NCBI GenBank assembly: GCA_029817715.1
Contig: JARUPY010000054.1
Span: 248,001-312,000 of the forward strand
Direction: 5' to 3'
Source of the DNA: Melastoma dodecandrum
Taxonomy: Eukaryota > Streptophyta > Magnoliopsida > Myrtales > Melastomataceae
DNA length: 64,000 nt
Below the pieces are notes generated by a model, which had not been told where the DNA came from, searched no databases, and was given only the letters and a program-made list of their open reading frames with translations. Positions within the stretch are counted from its first letter, which is position 1. Each line of letters opens with the position of its first letter. Of the stretch, positions 22,599 through 33,099 are shown one piece after another. The position numbers and the translations under genes were made by a program.

Positions 22599-24270
22599 AT
22601 AAAAAAATATGTTTACCTTAGTTGATTAGAGACTTTTGTTATAATTGGGAGCTCAAGAGTTCAACTCCTGTCATCATCAATTCTCAATATATTTCAAGAC
22701 GTGCAAGTCTCGCAATACTTTTACCAACTCGGCCAGGGGACTGGTTTTCAAAACCTGTTCCTCTTGTGCATTTCTTAAAGGGGCGTCTTTTCAAGACGCG
22801 CTCATTCGACAATAAAATCGTATTTTACGAAATTCGGATTGTGCTTTCGCAATTTTTTTTTAAACTAACCGTATTTCCGTACAAAGCCCGGGCATTGGTC
22901 ATTGGATTTAAAAGCTAGGCCCGATGAACCGACTCTAATTTAGAGTTTGGGCATGTTTGGTTATTCTACTAAATTTTTAACTGCCGTAACTGTTCATTTT
23001 TCGTAAAAGAATTATTACATTACCAAAAATTCACAATGGGCCTAGTAACAATGCATGGGTCTTTATTAAGCCTATATAATTTTTACTATCAATTTATTAA
23101 ATTTTTACTAATTTTTAAACATTACTAATGAGCATGATGCACTCCAAACTTCATCCCGAAGCCTATACGGAGTAGACATTTACCATTGTACCCTTTTCCA
23201 TTTAGATCTGTCCCCACTTTGAAACAGACTATGAGCGAGAAAGAGCATAATGGTAAATGTTCACTCTACGTAGGTTCGGAATTAATACATTACTAAATTT
23301 ACGGATAAAAAAATTTAGTAGAATATACTACTTTTTTTACTAAGTTCGAGAACTCATTACTAAACATCGGACCAGCATATGACACTGTTTAGTACGTTAC
23401 TAAAACAATCATAGTATAAAATTTGTAATTTTTACTATGCAATCACTGTCCTTTTAAGTAGTAAGAAGTACTAAAATTTATTACATACCTTAGTAGATTA
23501 TTAACTAAACAATTAAAAATTTGTACATTTTACTGGCCCATTAAAAAATTAGCAAAAGTTCCACATTTTTTATGCTACTCTTTTACTAAGCATAACGATC
23601 CATTGTTAAAAAAATGGTCTGATAACTAAAAATAGGGGATTTTTAGTATATCTTTACTAAAAAAAAATCAAAAATTAATAAAGTGCAGGGGATGGTAACG
23701 GAGGGAACTCGAGGAATCCACGGTAGGTGGCTGATTGGGTCGGCCAGATTGTCGGTAACCCGATCGTGGACCCATAACTTGGGCATCCAAACGATGTGAA
23801 ATCAGGTGCATCTTCTTCCTATTGGAATGTGCATTTTCTTTTTTTTTGGCATCGTGTCCATTTGTACTTATAGGTCGTGAGTGAGATATGTACATCTCAT
23901 TATCACGTGATTGGTGAAATGACTACATATATTGCTTTTACCGCTGGAGAATTATATTATCGAACATAAATTCTCGTTTTCACGTTCACTTTCTTCACGC
24001 GAACGGACGCCACTGACACTTTCTATGTCCAAATAATCTCAAACCAATATTACTGGGGTTCGTTGCTTTTCAAGTTTCCAATTGCCACCGAGACATGCCT
24101 GATTTCTTTTTTAAGTTTGTTTAAAAAAAAAGGCTCTTATGTTTTAACTGATTTTTTTTTTGTCTTATCATAAATAAATTTATTTATTTGGACATTGATT
24201 TCACTAAATGTGCCAAAAAATGTTTAGTGTATTGCGGCCTATTAAACTCAGCCCCGTTGTTCCCTAAGTG
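22599..24270. other. AT-rich intergenic region
   Basis: There is no gene. Bases 22960-23670 are rich in TACTAAA and TTTAGTA words in both orientations, as in decayed MITE-like DNA, but no terminal inverted repeats could be delimited. The phrase GGTCATTGGATTTAAAAGC near 22895 also occurs near 13785. Confidence 0.45.
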
Positions 24271-24304
24271 CCCAGAAAACATAAACTTCTCAAAGATCCA
24301 AAAC

Positions 24305-24640
24305 ATCCCCAGCCGAAATGGTCCTTGCCTTAATGGTCTCGGCTCCTCCGGCTATATCGACATCTCATCCATTTCCCAGGAAATTCAAAGTGGGAGGGGG
24401 CGGAAGGGAAATTGCCCTGTTGACTGACTGCTTGAGAACTGGTGGCGAAGGGAAAGCTTTAGAGTCCATCTCGGCAGGGAAATTTTCTCCCGCGGCGGCG
24501 GCACTTTATTCGGCAAGTACATCTCTTCTTGCATATCAGATGAATCCAGACGACTACTACAATTGCGATGGCGACTTTTTAAGCTGTGGGTGTAATTTTT
24601 GGTTTCCCGTGGCATTACAAACTTGTGAAGGGTAACAAAC
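24305..24640 (+). pseudogene. WAKL GUB_WAK-domain fragment, twin of the one at 14.0 kb
   Basis: This is a degenerate piece of WAKL exon 1. Bases 24305-24553 are identical to 14055-14303. The continuation to 24640 includes a decayed end of exon 1 (CDGDFLSCGCNFWFPVALQT, then CEG) that is missing from the 14-kb twin. Frames are broken. It lies 600 bases upstream of an intact WAKL gene in the same orientation. Confidence 0.8.
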
Positions 24641-25243
24641 AGCCCACACAAAAGGCCCAAAGTAGTCCATTCTCGTAGACCAGCGTGTTACAAACGCAGA
24701 GGCATAGAGAAAACGGTTCGTGGAGAATGAATTCATTAGCAAGCGCTATTCTTCTCTTTCTTATTTCCATAGTTATTTTCTCCTATTTTTTTCTTATCAA
24801 TGCTTGCTTGACTGTAGGATGAACCTACATCACATGCTCAACGTTTCTCCTTATTCAAATCAATCAAAACGGGGGAAGAATACTATATCAATATAGACAC
24901 CTTAATTGACCAAGGGTGGGGAAGAAGACTCGGAATTTTCAAGTCAATTCCCCTTTACCCACCTTTCCGTCCGTGTAAATTTTGAAAAAATTATTTTACA
25001 AAAGTTGTGGAGTACCCTTCCTTAAAGAAATTGCAATAAAAAATGATGAATAAAAACCCATGGAATAAGTGGCAGTTAAAAGTAATTAAAAAGGATGATG
25101 GGGGGCTTTGTTATTTTGAATACCTGCCTAAGCCTAACAAAAAGGAAGCATCCTCGCATATGCAAAGGAAAGGTGACCGCCACGCGGAATCCCTCGCCCA
25201 ATAAGAACCCCCCCTTCTCCGGTCGTCTTTCCATCGGGAGAAA
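24641..25243 (+). promoter_or_regulatory. Upstream region of WAKL copy 4
   Basis: The segment between the exon fragment and the start codon matches the region upstream of WAKL copy 2 (about 14338-14658), with indels. The proximal 200 bases, including a GGATGATGGGGGGCTTTG phrase, are the best conserved, so the promoter is probably within them. No TATA box was fixed. Confidence 0.45.
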
Positions 25244-27683
25244 ATGTTTCCCAAGATGAATCATCATTGTATCCTTGCTATGCTTCTGCTTCTGCTTTCC
25301 TTTGGATTTTCCCTAGTGATCAGCATAGAGAGCTCACTGCTGGCACAGCCCTCCTCTTGGCCGACTCCCAACTGCACCAAGGCATGCGGAGGAATTGACA
25401 TCCCATACCCGTTTGGCATCGGACCAGGTTGCTTCCTCAAGGACGAGGACTGGTTCGAGATAGAATGCCAAAGCAGCGCTCCTTCCCAAGCGATTCCCGT
25501 CTTAAAGAAGGCCCAACTCGAAGTAATCAATATCTCCTTTCCCAATGTAGTTTGGTATTCTCGATTGAATGTCCGCTATCCAATTATTTCAGACCCCAGA
25601 TGTATGGGGAACCAGACCGGGAGCCCCGTGAGCTTGTTAGGTAGCCCCTTCTCCTACAGCGAGGACACCGTCGTCTTCACGGTCGGATGCAATGCTCATG
25701 CCTTACTGACTACTAGCGATAACCAAGAGTTTGGTTGCGGAACTGATGACTACTATAATCCCAGCCGAAATGGTTCTTGCCTTAATGGTACCGGCTTCTG
25801 CAGTATCCGCATCCCATCTATTTCCAAGGAATTCAAGGTGGAACTCACGGGAGGGGCAGAAGGGAATTGCAAATATGCCCTGTTGACTAATTGGGAGTTG
25901 CCACGTCCAAACTTACAATCCATCTTGGACCAGAAATTTTCTCCCCTGGGGCTTAGTTGGTGGATCCCTTTGAATGCATCTCTTGCATCTCGGATGAATC
26001 CACTCAATCTAAGTTACAACGAAAACAGAGAACATAACTACGCCTGCGAGGTTGATGGTCGGATGGACTATTTATACTGCAGGTGTAGTCCTGGTTTCCG
26101 TGGCAATCCTTACATGGAAACTTGCGAAGGTAATGTCTCTGATATCACATCTCCATTAGCTTCGGATTCCTCTGGTGCTCTTCTGACTCTTGATGACCAG
26201 AGAAATGGAAACTTTCAGCGGGAGAAGGTCTTAAGTGAGTTAATCATTTCTCGTCTTTTCAGATATTGACGAATGTGCAGAACAAGATAAAGACAATCCG
26301 ATATGCTACAACGGTCTCAAGTGTGTAAATAAGCGAGGTGGAGTTGACTGTGTTGATAGTTGGAGAAAAGCTAAGTTCGTGCTGATAGGTAATGCATTCT
26401 TTGATCCGATTCCTCTTCCATGGTCATAAATCGTGCCTACGTCTTCTGTTTCCAGCTGTTCCTGAATCTCATTACCCACTGTTACAGGAATCGGATCGGC
26501 GCTCGGAGCTTTGCTGTTGCTGTTCATGATATGGAGATTGCTTAAGTTCATCAAGAAGAGGAAGGAAATAAAGCTCAGGAAGAAGTTCTTCGAAAGGAAT
26601 GGAGGTCTCCTGCTACAACAGCAGCTGAACTCCCCTGAAGGGGGATTGGAGAAAGGCAGAATCTTCACTGTGATGGATCTGGTTGTCGCCACAGACAATT
26701 TCAACAAAAGCAGAGTTCTTGGCCATGGTGGCCAAGGCACCGTCTACAAAGGGATGCTGATCGATGGACGGATCGTGGCGATCAAGAAATCCACAGCAGT
26801 AGACGAGGGCATGCTCGAGCAGTTCATCAACGAGGTCGTTATTCTATCACAAATAAACCACAGGAACATCGTGAAACTTCTGGGATGCTGTTTGGAAACC
26901 GAAGTTCCTCTTCTCGTCTACGAGTTCATACCTAATGGGACTCTTTTTGAGTACCTTCATGATGCCAATGAAGAGCTTCCCGTGACCTGGGAGACGCGTC
27001 TCCGTATCGCCACAGAAATGTCGGGAGCCTTATCGTATTTACATTCAGCGGCATCCATACCAATCTACCACAGGGACATCAAGTCCACTAATATCCTCCT
27101 GGACGAGAAATATCGGGCAAAAGTGGCTGATTTCGGCACGTCCAAATCCGTCTCCCTCGAGCAGACCCACGTGACCACATTGGTGCAGGGCACTCTGGGA
27201 TACTTAGACCCGGAATACTTCCAGACGAGCCAGTTCACCGACAAGAGCGACGTATACAGCTTCGGGGTGGTGCTGGTCGAGCTCTTGACTGGACAGAAGC
27301 CCATCTCCTCATCCAGGACAGATGAGGGAAGGAGCCTGGCGACATACTTCATAATATCCATGGAGGAGAACCAGCTGTTGGATATCCTCCACCCTCGGGT
27401 CAGGGAGCAAGCCACACGAGAAGAGATAAAGAGGGTTGCTGATCTCGCCAAGAGGTGCTTGCACTTGCACGGCAGGAACCGCCCCACGATGAGAGAAGTC
27501 GCTGCCGAGCTGGAAGAAGTCAGAAACATCACTTTCCCATCCGGGATTCTACAGAATAAGAAAAGGGATGCTGCTGCAGTCGAAGAGCATGCGGATGGTT
27601 TAGAAGCAAGGAAGATGAAAGCTGAAACTGGAACACTTGCATTGCTGGATGAGCGGCCGTTATTAGTTACAACGTCCTGGTGA
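25244..27683 (+). CDS. Wall-associated receptor kinase-like protein (WAKL copy 4, intact, 735 aa)
   Basis: Exons 25244-26129, 26263-26388 and 26488-27683 join in phase with canonical GT-AG introns to 736 codons. The protein starts with a signal peptide (residues about 1-28) and a GUB_WAK domain with [16 protein letters not shown]. An EGF-like exon (DIDEC...CYNGLKC...) follows, then a membrane segment ([18 protein letters not shown]) at about 341-358 with a basic stop-transfer sequence. The kinase has glycine loop GHGGQG, ATP lysine K437, HRDIKSTN (Asp 534), DFG (552-554) and GYLDPEY; it is an RD-type kinase and looks active. The expected role is sensing of wall pectin fragments at the plasma membrane. 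It is the unbroken twin of the pseudogene at 14659. Confidence 0.93.
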
Positions 27684-27709
27684 CCGATTTCCAACAATCT
27701 CTGTTATCG

Positions 27710-27976
27710 ATTGCAGCCAGATCAACGACGAAAAATAAAACAAGAGAAACACAAACACCGGTATTTTACGTGGTTCGGCCAAGATAGCCTACATCAACGG
27801 GTAGAGAGTAATCTATTAATCAAGAGCCGTCGTCCCAATCGCGATGTCCCCCCAATAACCCTTACAAATCCTCAAGTAACCATAGGTCTAGAAAATTACC
27901 ATCTAGATCTCTAAACTTTTGGGTAGAGTAATAATTCAGGTCGGCTAATAATAATTCAAGTCATTTAACAAATCTT
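27710..27976. repeat. Retroelement-like remnant just 3' of WAKL copy 4
   Basis: Contains TTTTACGTGGTTCGGCC followed by CCTACATC, a phrase common in plant LTR-type repeats, and no gene. It begins within 30 bases of the WAKL stop codon. Confidence 0.35.
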
Positions 27977-29553
27977 TGTTAGTGTATGCACTTATGTCCC
28001 AAGACACTTTAATGTATTTGTGGATAAATAATTAATAAAGGCGAGTATTTGTCATGATTATTTTACTTTTCTGCACGTAAAATTATTAATGATAAAGTCC
28101 CACAGATTAATGAGTATATTAATATGAAATAGTCCGTGATCGGATAGATGTTTAGAGGGGACATGGATATCTAGATTATCGCTAAGTGTAACTGAGGTCA
28201 AGATAGACCAAGGGATAGTATATCCGTTATACTTAGGGATACCCTGATATTAGGGTTACTGGACACGACCCGTTTAAGAGGATACCACATATTAAACATC
28301 ATTGGTCAATCCTCTTTATGAACGAGTGTAACTGATCTTTTGTCTTGAGACCTTCATTTATTCTATGCGTGGAGTTTGCGCACTTTGACGTCGTTAAAAG
28401 CGGTCTTTAACCGGATTGTGAGTAATACGATTGTTGGGTGTGTTACAAAGCGTAGAGAGAATAGTGTTGAGTCAATATAGGATTCATTGCTCTCTTGGAT
28501 TAGAGAGTTGACATCTAGGCCACTTGATAGAGATATTAGTGACTCTAAAATCCATGGCCATGGGAGGAATGTTTTACATTCAAGTGAGTCTATTATATCT
28601 TGGTAATCAAGTAAAACAGTTAATTCGGTGATGATGTATTTTGCGCCGAATTAATTGGGATGTCAGTTAGATGAAGAGATTGAATTACACAGTAATCGGT
28701 TCATAGTGGTTTATGATTTATAATCATTATCCTAACACGTTGGGTGACTAAAAACTGTTGCTAGACGGTTACCTTAGTTTGTGTATGGATATACACTGCC
28801 TTCGTGTATAGGACCTAGAGGGTCGCACGCATAGCACGTCGATACGAACATTGTATTTTAATTATTTAGTGGATACTAAATTAATCATTTTATTATTTTA
28901 GAATTAGAATTAATTGGATTATTAATTTATTCTGAAATATTGGAAGTAGATAAATTAGCCAATATTGAATATGGATTTATTCAGGTCAATTTCATTTGTA
29001 AGTATAGATTTATTTACATTAAATCTTTAAACATAAAATCCATTTGCATAGTATTTTATTGAAAGCATTGATAATATTATTTTAAAAGTTAAAAGTGATT
29101 AATTTTTAAATATTTTATTATAATATGTAACGTACCCTTTTTCAATCAAAGATTTTTCTACGTTACAAGATTTGATTTGTTTTTATTAATGGCAATACGG
29201 TGCCAAACAAAAAGATCTCGATCTGAGGAAATCAGTAGGGGAGAAAAAAAATACGAGAGCTTAGGATTTTGAGGGACTTCCGATTTAGAGACTAGACGGA
29301 TCCAAGAGGCTAGCACCTGCCGGATCGTCGAGTGTTCGTGATCGCGTGCGCGTGGATACCGCTAGAGGAGTCACACGTGGGGCTCTTACTTATTCGCGAC
29401 TCTGTTCTAATTTACCGGAAATTTCGAGGTACGATTTCCGGGTAAGTTTTTCTGGTTGCTGTATCTCAAATATATTATACGTACCATGATGATCTTGTGA
29501 TTTGCGGCCGAAAAATCTAATTTTACCACTTCCGCTGCGCCTGAATTCCAACA
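27977..29553 (+). repeat. Putative 5' LTR of a copia-type retrotransposon (about 1.6 kb)
   Basis: It begins TGTTAGTGTATGCACTTATG, a form typical of plant copia LTRs, and ends in CA two bases before a tRNA-iMet primer site. The boundaries are inferred from the TG...CA convention and the adjoining primer site. No second LTR copy was found in the window. Confidence 0.6.
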
Positions 29554-29555
29554 AG

Positions 29556-29567
29556 TGGTATCAGAGC
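29556..29567 (+). other. Primer-binding site for initiator tRNA-Met
   Basis: TGGTATCAGAGC is complementary to the 3' end of plant initiator methionine tRNA, the standard primer of copia elements. It lies two bases after the proposed LTR end. Confidence 0.85.
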
Positions 29568-30764
29568 TCGTTCATGGTTGAATCGTATATTTTATTTGAT
29601 ATACATACGAAAATTTCAATATGGAATTGAATTTTAAAATTTAAAATTATGAGATTTTAATTTTATACGTGGTTTCATTTGTTGAAGACGATGATTATTT
29701 GTCCTATGTAATAATTAAATTGGACAAAATCTACATCAGAATCGCAAAGTTGCGATTTTTAGATTTTCTATTTATAAAATATTATAAGTTTTTGTCCTAA
29801 CTATATTTTAAGTTGGACAAATTTACGTAAGAATCTTGAAATCGTGAAAGAATGATTTTCTAGATTCTCAATTTAAATAATATTATATGAAGATCTTCAA
29901 TAATATTAAATTTAATGATTTAATAGATTATCTACAATTGGCCGGGGATAATAATTGATTAATTTAATTTTAAAATCCTAAATATATTGAATGGACAATA
30001 TTTTAGATGTCCAAGATTCGGTTTATATATATATATATAAATCAGGATTTTAGAATTAATCGATCAATTTGGTCGAACAATATATGAACCATATATATTT
30101 TATTAGATTCTCTAACGGCCGACTAAGAAATCAAAGATAATGATTTCTTTTAGAAAATTAAAAATAAGAACAATCTTTTACTCTTCTATGAAGAGGAGTC
30201 GGTTGACATGGAAATATGTCACAGAAAAATTTTGTGGTGAGACAATAATGATAAATAAAATCCCCTAAATATTAAGTCAATATTTTATAAAATAAAGGCC
30301 CTCCATTAATGTTTATTATAATAGTCAGATTTTTCCCATCAGTCAGTACAGCTTAGCTGTGGGCTTCTGGTAGAACATCTGTAGTTTATTCTAAATGATT
30401 AATGGGTCGACTTAACTCAATTTAGTTGACTTGTTTAGCTCAGCTAAGGTGAATTTTTTTTTTTTGAGGGGCAAGTGTTGAGTTTAAGAGTTATTAGACT
30501 CAACGTGAATATACCGAAAGTCGCATAGATAATTGCGATTGGTGAGTTAAAACCTACTTGTTTCGTGTAGTGTGTAGGTACAGCTCAGCTGTGTGCATAC
30601 TTCATGTTTCAAGATTTCGGTCCCACTAAGAATTATTACCAACAAATTCTCGTTTTCAACAGTGGGGGCTGTTGTTTTCGAATAAAATAGTGGGAGTTAT
30701 ATTAAAGTCCTTTATTAATTAATATTCCACAAATACTGAAACTCTCCTTTAAATTATTTTGTAG

Positions 30765-31625
30765 ATGGCAAATACAAATACCTTTTTGCTGCGAAGTATT
30801 CTCGAGAAAAATAATATCCTCATCGGTTCCAACTACCTAGATTGGTAAGGAAACTGAATATTGTCCTAAGGCACGAAAGAAAGATTTATGTGCTGGAGGA
30901 TGAAGCATTTAAAGAATCTGCACCTGATGCTTCTGAGGATGATCAGTCATACTACAGTCAATACATGAAGGATGCACTAGATATTCAGTGCATCGTGTTG
31001 TCCTCTATGTATCCCGAGTTACAGCGACAGCATGAGAACATGAGTGCTAGGGAGATTGATCAGCACTTACATGAGCTCTTCCAAGAGAGTGCCAGAGCTG
31101 AGAGGTATGAGACCTCTCGTGCACCATTTCGAACAATGTTGGTGGAAGGAAACCCAGTTGGGCCACATGTACTCAAGATGATATGGTATATTGAAAGGCT
31201 CGAGAGCTTGGGTTCCAAGCTGGACCAGGACTTAGCTATTGACCTGATTTTGTCCTCACTCCAACCATTATTTTCTCAGTGTGTTGAATTACAACATGAA
31301 CAGTATGGAGAAGAGTTTGACTGATTTGATGGTAATGCTGAAAACTAGTGAGAAGGACATGAAGACGAATCCTTCACCTCAAGCTATGATGGTCAGAACG
31401 ACCAACAAGCGTCCTGGCCTTTGGATTCGAGGTTCGAAAAAGTCCGTAACCTCTTCGGAAAAAACCACCCTTTGGTGGCATTGCCAAAGAAAACAATTGA
31501 AATTGAAGGCCGGGAAATGTCCCGACACTTCCGTGCCACAATTGAACGCAAAATCGTCTCGCAAAGCTACTATGAAGGCTTTAAGTCTAAGAGACGTACG
31601 AAAATGTGTTTCAGGAGGAGATTAA
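30765..31625 (+). mobile_element. Copia-type gag remnant
   Basis: The frame begins MANTNTFLLRSILEKNN at 30765 and hits a stop right after SNYLDW. It continues as an open frame with VLRHERKIYVLEDEAF, LQRQHENMSAREIDQHLHEL, MIWYIERLESLG and LAIDLILSSLQPLFSQ. A frame change near 31280 leads into MNSMEKSLTDLMVMLKTSEK. These blocks match copia gag from start to the region before the zinc knuckle. No protease, integrase or reverse transcriptase follows. With the LTR and primer site upstream it forms the 5' end of one degraded element. Confidence 0.8.
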
Positions 31626-33099
31626 GTGATTACGGCCTTTTTCCGCCGTGATCTAATGCCGGAGGAAGGTGGCGCACCGGCTGTCCCTTGTCTGTAACTT
31701 CGACAGTCACGACCTTGTCCGAAGGCTCGTTCCTCACCCCATGGTGTGTATGGCAGGCCAAAGAAGAAAAGGAACGACGTTAGCCATGTTTAAGACATGA
31801 GAGATGGCTAGTGGCTTCGGGAGAAAAGGATACAACTCACCAAGGAGTTGGTCTCGCCTCGGGGTGGCCCGATGAAGAAGAAGGGTGTCAGGGAGTCCGT
31901 TAGAAGGCTGTATTAGAGTACCATGCTTGGGTTGTGGCTAGGGCTGGAGGCGGTGTCGTCAGAGAGAAGGGTGTCCGCTGGTCGGGTGGCTTTGGCTCGT
32001 CAGCACTGGAGATGGGAGTCCTTGGCTCCGGTGTCTGTGTGTACGTTGGAAGGAGTTGGCCTCTGATTGTATGTATAGGGAGGAGGACTTGGCCTCTGGT
32101 TGTATGTAGAGGCAGGAGGAGTTGGCCTCCGATTCCCGAAGAGGTGGAGCCTCCGGTTTCCCAGAGGATATGATGAACGTCTAGGAGGACAGACCTAATT
32201 CTCTTCTCGTTTTGGGGAGTGTCTTCTCCTCGTTTAATTTGGGAGATAACACATTTGCTTTTGCGACCGTTTATGTCGGCCCTGGTGCTTTCATTTGCTC
32301 TTTTGTTTCCTTTTTTGCGCTTTACTTTTGAAGATTTTGATCTTTACGCTAATTTTGTTTTTTCTTTGTTGAATCGTAAGGATTTGCGCTGCTTTATTTC
32401 TTTCTCTCCGCCTTATTTGAGATGCTTTGGACTCCTTGGGGATTTATATTTCTTGATGCTTTGGACTCATTGAGGATTGTACGTCTTGCAGAATTGTTGG
32501 AGGTTTTCGTCCCTCGGTACAAGTCAACTGGCAAGCACATCTGCTGATGGTACCTCTTCACTTGAACCTTGAGGAAGTGTCACCTCTATGGTCCGTCGCT
32601 TCCGATTTCTAACTACAGGATCTCCGTTAACCTCGATGTAAGGCGATCCTTAGACTCGGTGGGACTAGTGAATGTAGAAACTTCGACTTTGGCTCGGAAG
32701 GGTTAGCAATGGTCATATTCGTGTTTGGGATAGAGAATAAATGCTTGATCTCATCCCGGTCTGAGCATCTTTCGTCAAAGGAGTCTTTGTCTGCCCAAAT
32801 GTATGCATGTGAACCCTCATGGTGTTTGCACTCATCTCTTTGGGTAAGTGTTTAGGAATTGGCTTGCCTTCTCCATTCTCGCTCAGAAGCATTCTTATTG
32901 TCAAAAATCTTTTAAAATTGTATGCAAAAGGGCACACAAATGCTTAAGAAGTGAATAGGTTTAGGTACGCAAACCTCTTTGGAGATGTCATACTAAGGTG
33001 GTGCCCTTGTGCAAGGTTCGTGGGGAAGGTGCTTGCACTTCATGCCCCAGTCATGGTTCCTGAGATTAGACTCGGAATGGCTTCCACCCGACCACCCAT
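31626..33099. other. Non-coding segment downstream of the gag remnant, with a short minisatellite
   Basis: No protein-coding similarity is recognised. At about 32040-32150 a unit of roughly 30-35 bases containing GGAGTTGGCCTC(T/C)G repeats about three times. The segment probably belongs to the degraded retroelement, but that is inference. Confidence 0.4.

Noticed and set aside
22928..23670. MITE bounded by GGGCATGTTTGGTT
   Set aside because: The left phrase is MITE-like but no matching inverted end was found.
27065..27697. 210-codon minus-strand open frame
   Set aside because: Antisense shadow of the WAKL copy 4 kinase exon.
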